Origin: DATBGO01 sp036558005
GTDB lineage: Bacteria; Actinomycetota; Actinomycetes; Streptosporangiales; Streptosporangiaceae
DNA length: 64,000 bases
Reading direction: 5' to 3'
NCBI GenBank assembly: GCA_036558005.1
Contig: DATBGO010000068.1
Span: 30,761-94,760, forward strand
Below the pieces are notes generated by a model, which did no database searches, was not told where the DNA came from, and was given only the letters and a program-made list of their open reading frames with translations. Position numbers and translations under genes: made by a program. This document shows, piece after piece, positions 39,301 to 47,088 of this stretch. Each line of letters begins with the position of its first letter. Position 1 is the first letter of the stretch.

Positions 39301-40035
39301 GTGCCGCAGGACCCGCAGGCCGCTCCGGCCGCCGCCGCGCCGGACCAGGCGGCGGCGCAGCCGCCGGCCCTGCTGGAGCTGGTCGCGGTGATGGACCGGC
39401 TGCGCGCCGAATGCCCGTGGGACGCCAGGCAGACGCACGAGTCGCTGGCGCCGTACCTGCTGGAGGAGACCTACGAGGCGCTGGAGGCGCTGGAATCAGG
39501 TGATCCGGCCGCGCTGCGCGAGGAACTCGGCGACGTGCTGCTGCAGGTGCTGTTCCACGCCAGGATCGCGGCCGAGCGCACCGACGGGACCGGCTACACC
39601 ATCGGCGACGTGGCCGAGGGGATCGCCGGCAAGCTGGTGCGCAGGCACCCGCACGTGTTCGGGGACGTGACCGTCAGCGGGGCCGGCGAGGTGAAGCGGA
39701 ACTGGGACGCGATCAAGGCAGCCGAGCGGGCGGCGGCGGGCGGCGGGCCCGGCTCGGCGCTGGACGGGGTGCCGTTCGGGCAGCCCGCGCTGGCGCTGGC
39801 GGCGCAGCTGCAGCGCCGGGCGCGGCGGGCCGGGATCCCGGCCGGGCTCGCCGACCTGACCCCGCCCGGCGGCCCAGGCCCGGACGGGACGGCGGTGACC
39901 GAGCTCGGCGCGCGGCTGTTCGCGCTGGCGGCACAGGCGGCTCAGGACGGGCTGGACCCCGAGCTCGAGCTGCGCGCCGCCGCCCGCGCCTACCGGGACC
40001 GGGTGCTGGCCTGGGAGCAACAGCAGCGGGCCTGA
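39301..40035 (+). CDS. mazG: MazG nucleoside triphosphate pyrophosphohydrolase
   Basis: A 244-residue house-cleaning NTPase that hydrolyses abnormal NTPs to monophosphates. After a Pro/Ala-rich lead come MDRLRAECPWDARQTHESL and the Mg-binding EExxE...ExxD motif as LEETYEALEAL...REELGDVLLQVLFHA, then RRHPHVFGD and VKRNWDAIKAAER. One MazG domain is complete; the C-terminal part is a weaker second helical repeat. GTG at 39301 has AGGAG about 12 nt upstream; the longer frame lies in the lipoprotein gene. Confidence 0.94.
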   Translation: MPQDPQAAPAAAAPDQAAAQPPALLELVAVMDRLRAECPWDARQTHESLAPYLLEETYEALEALESGDPAALREELGDVLLQVLFHARIAAERTDGTGYTIGDVAEGIAGKLVRRHPHVFGDVTVSGAGEVKRNWDAIKAAERAAAGGGPGSALDGVPFGQPALALAAQLQRRARRAGIPAGLADLTPPGGPGPDGTAVTELGARLFALAAQAAQDGLDPELELRAAARAYRDRVLAWEQQQRA

Positions 40036-40072
40036 CCGGCGTGGCCGCTGCCTGGGCGCAGGCGCGTTCTAC

Positions 40073-40078
40073 TAGGCT
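40073..40078 (+). promoter_or_regulatory. -10 box of eno
   Basis: TAGGCT lies 60 nt before the GTG start, giving a leadered transcript with its own ribosome binding site (GGGAG at 40127-40131). Confidence 0.4.
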
Positions 40079-40138
40079 CCAATGCGGACATGTCGTGTCC
40101 GTCACCGCACTACACCACCGTCGCACGGGAGTCCTCAA

Positions 40139-41425
40139 GTGGCCGCCATCGATGCAATACACGCCCGGCAGATCCTCGACTCGCGGGGCAACCCCACCGT
40201 CGAGGTGGAGGTCGTGCTCGATGACGGCACCCTGGGCCGCGCGGCGGTGCCCAGCGGCGCGTCCACGGGCGCGTTCGAGGCGGTGGAGCTGCGCGACGGC
40301 GGGGCGGAGTACGGCGGCAAGGGCGTCACCAGGGCCGTGCAGGCGGTGATCGACGACGTCCAGCCCGCGCTGCTCGGCTACGACGCCGATGACCAGCGGC
40401 TCATCGACCAGGCACTGATCGACCTGGACGGTACCCCGGACAAGTCCCGGCTCGGCGCGAACGCGATCCTGGGCGTCAGCCTCGCGGTGGCCAAGGCCGG
40501 CGCCGAGTGGGCCAGGCTGCCGCTGTTCCGCTACCTGGGCGGCCCCAACGCGCACGTGCTGCCGGTGCCGATGATGAACATCCTCAACGGCGGCGCGCAC
40601 GCCGACAGCAACGTCGACATCCAGGAGTTCATGGTCGCGCCGGTCGGCGCGGGCACCTTCACCGAGGCGCTGCGGTGGGGCGCGGAGACCTACCACGCGC
40701 TGAAGGCGGTGCTGAAGCAGCACGGCCTGAGCACCGCGGTCGGCGACGAGGGCGGTTTCGCCCCGAACCTGGAGAGCAACCAGCGGGCGCTGGACCTCAT
40801 CATGGAGGCGATCGGCAAGGCCGGGCTGACCCCCGGGCAGGACGTCGCCCTGGCGGTCGACGCGGCGGCGACCGAGTTCTGCCTCGACGGCGGGTACCGG
40901 TTCGAGGGCCGCCAGCGCAGCGCCGCGGAGATGACCACGCTGTACGCGGGCTGGCTGGACAGCTACCCGGTCGTCAGCCTGGAAGACCCGCTGCAGGAGG
41001 AGGACTGGGCGGGCTGGCGGGAGGCGACCGCCGCCCTCGGCGACCGGGTGCAGATCGTCGGCGACGACATCTTCGTCACCAACCCCGAGCGGCTGCGCCG
41101 CGGCATCGCCGAGAAGACCGCCAACGCGCTGCTGGTCAAGGTCAACCAGATCGGCACCCTGACCGAGACGCTGAACGCGGTGGCCCTGGCGCACCGGTCC
41201 GGGTTCACCTGCATGCTCAGTCACCGGTCCGGGGAGACCGAGGACACCACGATCGCTGACCTCGCGGTCGCGGTGAACTGCGGGCAGATGAAGACCGGGG
41301 CGCCGTGCCGGTCCGAGCGGGTCGCCAAGTACAACCAGCTGCTGCGGATCGAGGAACTGCTCGGCGACGCCGCGTCGTACGCCGGACGGGCCGCGTTTCC
41401 CCGGTCGGCGGCCGCCAGCCGATGA
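40139..41425 (+). CDS. eno: Enolase
   Basis: Glycolytic 2-phosphoglycerate dehydratase, 428 residues. Seen are DAIHARQILDSRGNPTVEVEV, PSGASTGAFEAVELRDG (mobile loop), GGAHADSNVDIQEFM, the acid/base Glu in GDEGGFAPNL, metal ligands in LAVDAAATEF, SLEDPLQEEDW and VGDDIFVTN, the catalytic Lys in LVKVNQIGTLTET, and SHRSGETEDTTIADLAV. The GTG at 40139 starts exactly at the family N-terminus and has GGGAG 7 nt upstream. ftsB-like and DUF501 genes follow with four-base overlaps, forming one operon. Confidence 0.98.
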   Translation: MAAIDAIHARQILDSRGNPTVEVEVVLDDGTLGRAAVPSGASTGAFEAVELRDGGAEYGGKGVTRAVQAVIDDVQPALLGYDADDQRLIDQALIDLDGTPDKSRLGANAILGVSLAVAKAGAEWARLPLFRYLGGPNAHVLPVPMMNILNGGAHADSNVDIQEFMVAPVGAGTFTEALRWGAETYHALKAVLKQHGLSTAVGDEGGFAPNLESNQRALDLIMEAIGKAGLTPGQDVALAVDAAATEFCLDGGYRFEGRQRSAAEMTTLYAGWLDSYPVVSLEDPLQEEDWAGWREATAALGDRVQIVGDDIFVTNPERLRRGIAEKTANALLVKVNQIGTLTETLNAVALAHRSGFTCMLSHRSGETEDTTIADLAVAVNCGQMKTGAPCRSERVAKYNQLLRIEELLGDAASYAGRAAFPRSAAASR

Positions 41426-41949
41426 CCGGGCTCCCCGGCCAGCGCCCGCCCGCGCCGACCCGGTTCACCGGCCGGGTGGCGGTCCTCGCCGTGGTGATCT
41501 GCGCGATCGCGCTGAGCCTGGCCTACCCGGTCCGGGAGTACATCGCGCAGAGCCGCCAGATCGGCCAGCTGGAGGCGCAGCACCAGCAGCTGAGCACGCA
41601 GGTCAGTGCCCTGCAGGGGGAGAAGCGCAAGCTGACGAGCCCGGCCTACGTGCAGCAGCAGGCGCGCGACAACCTGCACATGTGCATGCCAGGCAGCACC
41701 TGCTACGTGATCATCCCCGGTAACCCGCCCGCCCGCCGGGCGGCCAGGGCGCACTCGCCCGCGCCGGCCTGGTACCAGCGGCTGTGGCAGTCCGTCCAGC
41801 AGGCTGGCAAGACCCCGCCGCCGGCCAGGCCAGCGCCGCCGGGGAAGACCCAGCGGGCCGGGAAGACCTCGCCGCCCGGCCAGCCGGGCCCCGGCGGCCA
41901 GCGCGCGCGGCAGGGCAGCACGCAGCAAGGCAAGGCTCCGGCCCGGTGA
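41422..41949 (+). CDS. FtsB/DivIC family septum formation initiator
   Basis: A 175-residue bitopic division protein: short cytoplasmic N-terminus, one helix (GRVAVLAVVICAIALSLAYPV, about 16-36) and an extracytoplasmic coiled coil (QSRQIGQLEAQHQQLSTQVSALQGEKRKLT) followed by the conserved PAYVQQQARDNLHMCMPGSTCYVI region. In the divisome such proteins bind FtsL and FtsQ. The last 60 residues are a Pro/Gly/Lys/Gln-rich tail, longer than in typical FtsB. ATG at 41422 overlaps the eno stop codon. Confidence 0.9.
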   Translation: MTGLPGQRPPAPTRFTGRVAVLAVVICAIALSLAYPVREYIAQSRQIGQLEAQHQQLSTQVSALQGEKRKLTSPAYVQQQARDNLHMCMPGSTCYVIIPGNPPARRAARAHSPAPAWYQRLWQSVQQAGKTPPPARPAPPGKTQRAGKTSPPGQPGPGGQRARQGSTQQGKAPAR

Positions 41950-42461
41950 CCGCGGCGGAGCCGGGCGGCGCCGATGTCGCGGCGGTGACGGCTCAGCTCG
42001 GCAGGCCGCCGCGCGGGCTGCTCGGGGTCGCGCACCGGTGCCCGTGCGGGCTTCCCGACGTGGTCGAGACCGCGCCGCGGCTGCCCGGCGGCGCGCCGTT
42101 CCCCACCCTGTACTACCTCACCTGCCCGCGCGCGGTGGCGGCGGTCAGCCGGCTGGAGGCCGCCGGGCTGATGCGGGAGATGACCGCGCGGCTGGCCGCC
42201 GACCCCGGCCTGCGCCAGGCCGCCGAGGCGGCGCACGAGGACTACCTGGCCCGGCGGGACGGTGCGGCGCGCCGGGCCGGCCTGCCGCCGCTGCCGCCGG
42301 GAACGCAGAGCGCCGGGGGGATGCCAGGCCGGGTCAAGTGCCTGCACGCGCTGGCCGCGCACGAGCTGGCGGTCCCCGGCGCCAACCCGCTGGGCCGCGA
42401 GGCGGTCGCCGCCGCGGGGCCGTGGTGGGCAGCGGGCCCGTGTGTCGGCGGGACCGGGTAG
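41946..42461 (+). CDS. DUF501 family protein
   Basis: A 171-residue soluble protein of the widespread actinobacterial DUF501 family. Recognisable parts are QLGRPPRGLLGVAHRCPCGLPDVVETAPRLP (split around residues 18-48), FPTLYYLTCPRAVAAVSRLEA, and near the end MPGRVKCLHALAAHELA. Conserved Cys and His residues (HRCPCG, LTCPRA, KCLHALAAH) suggest metal binding. Function unknown. The GTG at 41946 overlaps the previous stop. Its place after eno and the FtsB-like gene and before Ppx matches Rv1023-Rv1026. Confidence 0.9.
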   Translation: MTAAEPGGADVAAVTAQLGRPPRGLLGVAHRCPCGLPDVVETAPRLPGGAPFPTLYYLTCPRAVAAVSRLEAAGLMREMTARLAADPGLRQAAEAAHEDYLARRDGAARRAGLPPLPPGTQSAGGMPGRVKCLHALAAHELAVPGANPLGREAVAAAGPWWAAGPCVGGTG

Positions 42462-42606
42462 CGGCTAACTTTGGCGGGGAGCCGGCGCCGCGGGCACCGG
42501 AGCGGGCCGGCCGGACGGACAGGCAATGCAGGCGAGCAGCGCGGGCACGCGGCCCGGCCCGGCGGACGCGTCCCGGTGCCCGCGGGCGGGCAGACAGGCA
42601 GGCGGA

Positions 42607-43656
42607 ATGAACGCGACAAGCGGGCGGGCCGACGTCGCGGTGGACGGCGTCCCCGGCGCCCCGGCCGGCCAGCGGCCGGCCCGGGTCGCGGCGGTCGACT
42701 GCGGCACCAACTCGCTGCGGCTGCTGATCGCCGACGTCGACCCGGCGCGCGGCACGCTGACCGACGTGACCCGCCAGATGGAGATCGTCCGGCTCGGCCA
42801 GGGCGTCGACGCGACCGGGCGCCTGGCGGCCGGGGCGCTGGCCAGGACGCTCACCGCGCTGGCCGGCTACGCCGCCGTCATCGAGGCGCACCCGGTTCAG
42901 GCCACCGCGATGGTCGCGACGAGCGCGGCCAGGGACGCGGCCAACGCCGCCGATTTCGCGCGCGGGGTGAACGAGATACTGGGCGTCACCCCGCAGGTCC
43001 TCAGCGGCGATCAGGAAGCGCGCCTGTCCTTCGCCGGCGCGACCGCGGAGCTGACCCGCCCCGGGCAGGCAGCGCCGTCATGCCCGCCGCCGTACCTGGT
43101 CGCCGACATCGGCGGCGGCTCCACCGAGTTCGTGCTCGGGCCCGGCTGGCCCGCGGGCGGCAGCCTGCCCGCCGGCCAGCTCAGCGCGGTCTCCGTCGAC
43201 ATCGGCTGCGTCCGGATGACCGAGCGGCACCTGCGTTCGGACCCGCCGCGGCCAGCCGAGATCGCGGCGGCCACCGCCGACATCGACGCGGCCCTGTCGG
43301 TGGTCGCAGCGAAGCTGGCGGTGCCATCCGCCCGCACGCTGCTCGGGCTGGCCGGCTCGGTGACGACGGTCGCGGCGATCGCGCTGGACCTGCCCGGCTA
43401 CGACGCCGCGCGGATCCACCACGCCAGGATCCCGGCCGCGACGGTGCACGAGGTCACGGCCGGCCTGCTGGCGCGCACCAGGGCCGAGCGCGCCCTGATC
43501 GGGGTCATGCACCCTGGCCGGGTCGACGTGATCGGCGCCGGCGCCCTGGTTCTTGACCGGATAGTGGCCCGCTTCGGCTTCGCCGACGTGATAGCCAGCG
43601 AGCACGACATCCTGGACGGCATCGCCTGGTCGCTGGCCGCCGGGCTGCCCCGGTGA
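42607..43656 (+). CDS. Ppx/GppA family exopolyphosphatase / pppGpp phosphohydrolase
   Basis: A 349-residue ASKHA-fold phosphatase. The phosphate-1 loop is VAAVDCGTNSLRLLIAD, followed by TRQMEIVRLGQGVDATGRL, the phosphate-2 region YLVADIGGGSTEFVLG and adenosine-type loop LLGLAGSVTTVAAIAL. It would degrade inorganic polyphosphate or pppGpp; sequence alone does not decide. ATG at 42607 (AGGCGG about 6 nt upstream) begins about 25 residues before the fold. The 3' end overlaps the uracil-DNA glycosylase start (GTGA). Confidence 0.93.
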   Translation: MNATSGRADVAVDGVPGAPAGQRPARVAAVDCGTNSLRLLIADVDPARGTLTDVTRQMEIVRLGQGVDATGRLAAGALARTLTALAGYAAVIEAHPVQATAMVATSAARDAANAADFARGVNEILGVTPQVLSGDQEARLSFAGATAELTRPGQAAPSCPPPYLVADIGGGSTEFVLGPGWPAGGSLPAGQLSAVSVDIGCVRMTERHLRSDPPRPAEIAAATADIDAALSVVAAKLAVPSARTLLGLAGSVTTVAAIALDLPGYDAARIHHARIPAATVHEVTAGLLARTRAERALIGVMHPGRVDVIGAGALVLDRIVARFGFADVIASEHDILDGIAWSLAAGLPR

Positions 43657-44462
43657 CCGGGCCGGTCCCGCCCGGGTCCGGCTGGCCCGGTGACCCGGCG
43701 ACGCCGGCCACGCCGGTCGCGGCCAGCCCGGCCGAGGTCGCGCGGCTGGCCGCCAGCGCCGGGACGCTCGCCGAGCTGTCGGCCAGGCAGTCGGTCTGCC
43801 GGGCCTGCCCGCGGCTGGTGAGCTGGCGGGAGCAGGTGGCCGTGACCAAGCGCCGGTCGTTCCGGTCGCAGGCCTACTGGGGCAGGCCGGTCCCCGGCTG
43901 GGGCGCGGACCAGCCGAAGGTGCTGCTCGCCGGGCTGGCACCCGCCGCGCACGGCGGCAACCGCACCGGGCGGATCTTCACCGGTGACCGCAGCGGTGAC
44001 GTGCTGTTCGCCTCGCTGTGGCGGTGCGGGCTGGCCGCCCAGCCCGCCAGCGTGCACGCCGGGGACGGCCAGGCCCTGACCGGCGCCCGGATGGCGGCCG
44101 CGGTCCGGTGCGCGCCGCCGGAGAACAAGCCAGCGATCACCGAGCGCGACGCCTGCGCGCCCTGGCTGGCCGCCGAGCTGAACCTGATCTGGGCGCAGCT
44201 GCGGGTGATCGTCTGCCTCGGCCAGTTCGCCTGGCAGGCGACCTGGGCGCAGCTGGCGGCCCGCGGCGAGCCGGTGCCCCGGCCCCGGCCGCCCTTCGGT
44301 CACGGCGCATCGGCGCTGGTCGAGCGGGCCGCCGCCGGCCTGCCCCCGCTGCTGGTGCTCGGCTGCTATCACCCGAGTCAGCAGAACACCTTCACCGGCC
44401 GGGTGACTGGTGACATGCTCGATGCGGTCTTCACCCGGGCTGCCGGGGAAGCCGGCCTGTAG
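43653..44462 (+). CDS. Family 5 uracil-DNA glycosylase (UdgB type)
   Basis: A 269-residue Fe-S uracil-DNA glycosylase that removes uracil, and in this family also hypoxanthine or other damaged bases. Fe-S cysteines appear in SVCRACPRLV and VRCAPPENKP plus CLGQFAW. Motif A is GLAPAAHGGNRTGRIFTGDRSG, lacking the usual catalytic Asp/Asn, as is characteristic of family 5. The second motif is CYHPSQQNTFTGR. GTG at 43653 overlaps the Ppx stop. Last gene of the eno operon block before the AT-rich gap. Confidence 0.92.
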   Translation: MTGPVPPGSGWPGDPATPATPVAASPAEVARLAASAGTLAELSARQSVCRACPRLVSWREQVAVTKRRSFRSQAYWGRPVPGWGADQPKVLLAGLAPAAHGGNRTGRIFTGDRSGDVLFASLWRCGLAAQPASVHAGDGQALTGARMAAAVRCAPPENKPAITERDACAPWLAAELNLIWAQLRVIVCLGQFAWQATWAQLAARGEPVPRPRPPFGHGASALVERAAAGLPPLLVLGCYHPSQQNTFTGRVTGDMLDAVFTRAAGEAGL

Positions 44463-44633
44463 CACTTCGCGGCGCCGGAACGATGCTCATACTGGGCGCC
44501 GTGCCGGCCAATAGTCGCGCGGCGCATCGGCCGGATAGATCAAATTAATTAGATTGGTGACATTGGGCTAGAATCGGACTCACCGTAATGCGTTAATCTA
44601 GAATCAGCGAACGGCGCGGGGTATCATCACAAG
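44463..44633 (+). other. AT-richer promoter region ahead of the tRNA-like gene
   Basis: No coding gene seen. The stretch 44535-44605 is markedly AT-rich for this genome. It carries TAGAAT at 44568-44573 and again at 44598-44603 within a repeated CTAGAATC, and TAATCT at 44594-44599; either could serve as a -10 box for the tRNA-like gene 30 bases downstream. Confidence 0.45.
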
Positions 44634-44707
44634 GCCCCCGTAGCCCAACGGAAGAGGCGGCCCCCCTAAAAGGGTCCCCAGTGTCGGTTCGAATCCGACC
44701 GGGGGTA
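44634..44707 (+). tRNA. Atypical tRNA-like gene, anticodon UAA, short variable loop
   Basis: A 74-nt cloverleaf can be drawn. Acceptor arms GCCCCCG (44634-44640) and CGGGGGT (44700-44706) pair over 7 bp with one G-U, then discriminator A; D-stem GCC/GGC; T-arm GTCGG-TTCGAAT-CCGAC is perfect. The anticodon arm GCCCC-CCTAAAA-GGGTC has one C-U mismatch, and its loop gives anticodon UAA with C at position 33 instead of the near-universal U. The variable loop is only six nt, so it is not the long-armed leucine tRNA that normally reads UUA. The CCA end is not encoded. A hairpin terminator follows. Confidence 0.65.
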
Positions 44708-44712
44708 CGTCT

Positions 44713-44732
44713 GAGCGGCCAGGATGCCGCTC
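44713..44732 (+). terminator. Terminator hairpin after the tRNA-like gene
   Basis: Perfect 7-bp arms GAGCGGC (44713-44719) and GCCGCTC (44726-44732) with a 6-nt loop, starting 6 bases after the tRNA-like gene. Confidence 0.55.
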
Positions 44733-44963
44733 GCCGCGCCGTTCACGTGACGGTTGCGGCTAGTCGCATGGCTGACTGTTCAGTCAGTGCAATGGATTTC
44801 CTAGCCGTTAAGTGTGGCGGCTCCCCCGGACTGTGCGGCCGCTGGCGGCGGCGTCCCGGGGAATTACCCTTAAGTAATTCAGAGCCTATCTGTTCCGGAC
44901 ATCGCGGCAGCCAACGTTAGATTATGTATTGTCAACAATCGGCTGGTGCCCGGGTGAAACAGG
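44733..44963. other. Intergenic stretch with three inverted repeats
   Basis: No gene seen. Three dyads stand out: CTGACTG-TT-CAGTCAG (44772-44787, operator-like), GAATTAC-CCTTAA-GTAATTC (44861-44880) and ATTGT-CA-ACAAT (44928-44939). The region is AT-richer than the surrounding genes and lies between the tRNA-like gene and the convergent PPOX gene. Confidence 0.45.
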
Positions 44964-45374
44964 TCATCCGCTCGTATCCGGGCCAGCGCGGGTGATCGTT
45001 ATCCTGACTATCACCCGGCGCTGCTGCCTCATTGCGTCACGGTACTCATCCCAGTCGGGATGCTCACCGGAGATCCGGCGGTAGTAATCGACGAGCAGGT
45101 CCATCGCCTCGGGCAGGTGAATGATCTCGGCGCTGCCCTCGGCCTGGATCCACTCGCCGAAGAAGCCGTCGTTGAGCACGCACAGCGAGGCGTGCGGGTC
45201 ACGGGCGAGGTTCTTGAACTTGACGGCCGTCTCCCTGGTGCTGATCAGCACCCGGCCATCGTCATCGGCGGTCACGGTGACCGGTGACAGCTGCGGCCTG
45301 CCGTCCGCCCTGGCAGTGGCGAGAACGGCGCGGTGATTCGCGCGCAGGAAGGCGGCGGCGCGCTCGGCGTCCAA
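44964..45374 (-). CDS. PPOX-class (F420-dependent type) oxidoreductase
   Basis: A 136-residue split-barrel flavin/F420-binding protein. It begins with the family pattern AFLRANHRAVLATARADGRPQLSPV, followed by RVLISTRETAVKFKNLARDPHASLCVL and ending DYYRRISGEHPDWDEYRDAMRQQRRVIVRI (segments at residues 8-32, 41-67 and 97-126). The family transfers hydride from F420H2; FMN use is possible. The start codon is TTG at 45374 with a poor ribosome binding site, so translation may depend on the gene upstream, which ends 16 bases earlier. Confidence 0.88.
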   Translation of the reverse strand: MDAERAAAFLRANHRAVLATARADGRPQLSPVTVTADDDGRVLISTRETAVKFKNLARDPHASLCVLNDGFFGEWIQAEGSAEIIHLPEAMDLLVDYYRRISGEHPDWDEYRDAMRQQRRVIVRITITRAGPDTSG

Positions 45375-45390
45375 AGGTCAGCCGCTGGCC

Positions 45391-45621
45391 TCAGGCACTA
45401 CGCCTGAGCCGGCGCTGCACCTCGTACTCGTGCACGATCGCGCTGGCGTAGCCGTGGCTGAGGCCATGCTCATCAGAGAGCCAGTAGGCGCGTTCGTCGC
45501 AGCGCAGGAAGGCGGGCCCGGATTCAAGCCGGTGAAACCACTCTCGGAGATCACGTCCGGTGACGACTGGGATGCGAGCGATGAGGTTCTTGTGCATCTC
45601 CGGAGAGTGGGTCAGGGACAA
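45391..45621 (-). CDS. Small DUF4287-like protein
   Basis: A 76-residue soluble protein with the pattern of DUF4287: TGRDLREWFHRLESG, then the signature YWLSDEHGLSHGYASAIVHEYE (residues 46-67), where HGL.HGYA.AIVH is diagnostic. Function unknown. TTG at 45621 has a strong GGGAGGTG ribosome binding site 6-7 nt upstream. It precedes the PPOX gene on the same strand; both begin with TTG, which is rare in the rest of the window. Confidence 0.75.
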   Translation of the reverse strand: MSLTHSPEMHKNLIARIPVVTGRDLREWFHRLESGPAFLRCDERAYWLSDEHGLSHGYASAIVHEYEVQRRLRRSA

Positions 45622-45739
45622 GTGGCACCTCCCGGGGTGAGTCCTCTTTCAGTTGAGACTGCACCACGCTCGCGCGCCTGACAAGACCTGAACGTCACCC
45701 GTCCGTAATGAGATGTTTATCCGGGCGGTTGCCGGCCGG

Positions 45740-46960
45740 TCAGGACAGCCGCTCGAAGATCATCGCCATTCCCTGGCCGCCGCCCACGCACATCGTCTCC
45801 AGGCCGAACGTCTTGTCGTGGAAGCGCAGGCTGTTAAGGAGCGTCGAGGTGATCCGGGCACCGGTCATCCCGAACGGGTGGCCGACCGCGATCGCGCCGC
45901 CGTTCACGTTCAGCTTGTCCAGGTCGATGCCCAGCTCCCGGTAGGACGGGATGACCTGGGCCGCGAACGCCTCGTTGATCTCCACCAGGTCGATGTCGCC
46001 GATGGTCATGCCCGCCCTGGCCAGCGCCTGCTTCGACGCCTCGACCGGGCCCAGGCCCATGATCTCCGGTGACAGCCCGCTGACTCCGGTGGCGACGATC
46101 CTGGCCAGCGGGGTCAGCCCCAGCTCGGCCGCCTTGCGGTCGCTCATCACCACCACCGCGGCGGCGCCGTCGTTCAGCGGGCAGCAGTTGCCGGCGGTCA
46201 CCGTGCCGTCAGGGCGGAACACCGGCTTCAGCTCGGCCACCTTCTCCAGCGTGGTGCCGAGCCGGGGGCCGTCGTCGGCGGAGACCACGCTGCCGCCGGG
46301 CAGCGTGACCGGGGTGATGTCGCCCTGCCAGAAGCCGTTGGCCAGCGCCTTCTCCGCCAGGTTCTGCGAGCGCACGCCGAACTCGTCCTGCTCGAGCCGG
46401 CTCACGCCGCGCAGCTGCGCCACGTTCTCCGCGGTCTGGCCCATCGCGATGTAGACGTCGGGCAGCTCGCCGTCCTCGCGCGGGTCATGCCAGGCCTCAG
46501 CGCCGCCCTCGGCCCTGGCCGCGCCGCGGGCCTCGGCGGCGGCGAACCGCGGGTTCCTGGTGTCCGGCCAGCTGTCGCTGCTGCCGGTGGCCAGCCTGCT
46601 GACGCACTCCACGCCCGCGGAGACGAACGCGTCACCCTCCCCGGCCTTGATCGCGTGGAAGGCCATCCTCGTGGTCTGCAGCGACGACGAGCAGTACCGG
46701 TTCACGGTGGTCCCCGGCAGGTGGTCGTGGCCGAGCAGGATGGCGACCACCCTGGCCAGGTTGAAGCCCTGCTCGCCGCCGGGCAGCCCGCAGCCGAGCA
46801 TCAGGTCGTCGAGGCCGGCCGGGTCCAGCTGCGGCACCCTGGCCAGCGCCGCCCGGACCACCTGGACCGCCAGGTCGTCGGGGCGGATGCTGACGAGCGA
46901 TCCCTTGCCCGCCCGGCCGATCGGCGAGCGGGCGGTGGCGACGATCACTGCCTCGGGCAT
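45740..46960 (-). CDS. Thiolase (acetyl-CoA acyltransferase, FadA-like)
   Basis: A 406-residue thiolase, condensing or cleaving acyl-CoA thioesters. The nucleophile is Cys90 in VNRYCSSSLQT, the catalytic His lies in GGAIAVGHPFGMTGAR and the second Cys in ETMCVGGGQGMAMIFE. NEAFAAQ is present. The start ATG 46960 has AGGGAG 6 nt upstream. It is divergent from cystathionine beta-synthase, the arrangement of fadA3 and cbs in Mycobacterium tuberculosis as I recall. Whether it works in beta-oxidation or another degradation route is not shown. Confidence 0.94.
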   Translation of the reverse strand: MPEAVIVATARSPIGRAGKGSLVSIRPDDLAVQVVRAALARVPQLDPAGLDDLMLGCGLPGGEQGFNLARVVAILLGHDHLPGTTVNRYCSSSLQTTRMAFHAIKAGEGDAFVSAGVECVSRLATGSSDSWPDTRNPRFAAAEARGAARAEGGAEAWHDPREDGELPDVYIAMGQTAENVAQLRGVSRLEQDEFGVRSQNLAEKALANGFWQGDITPVTLPGGSVVSADDGPRLGTTLEKVAELKPVFRPDGTVTAGNCCPLNDGAAAVVVMSDRKAAELGLTPLARIVATGVSGLSPEIMGLGPVEASKQALARAGMTIGDIDLVEINEAFAAQVIPSYRELGIDLDKLNVNGGAIAVGHPFGMTGARITSTLLNSLRFHDKTFGLETMCVGGGQGMAMIFERLS

Positions 46961-47088
46961 GGCTGGCTCCCTGAAGTTCCCCGGTCCTTACCGCACAGTA
47001 GCTTATGCGGCGCATCCCGCCGCCCTGGCATTCCTGCCCCGGTGGGATACGGTCGTGGCCTGGGAGCAAGCTGAGCAAGGGGTTGGTC

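Noticed and set aside
44681..44920. Open frame starting inside the tRNA-like gene
   Set aside because: It overlaps the T arm, the acceptor stem and the terminator hairpin and has no ribosome binding site; most likely chance.
44634..45740. Integrative element inserted at the tRNA-like gene
   Set aside because: No integrase, excisionase or duplicated tRNA 3' end was found within the window; base composition alone is not enough.
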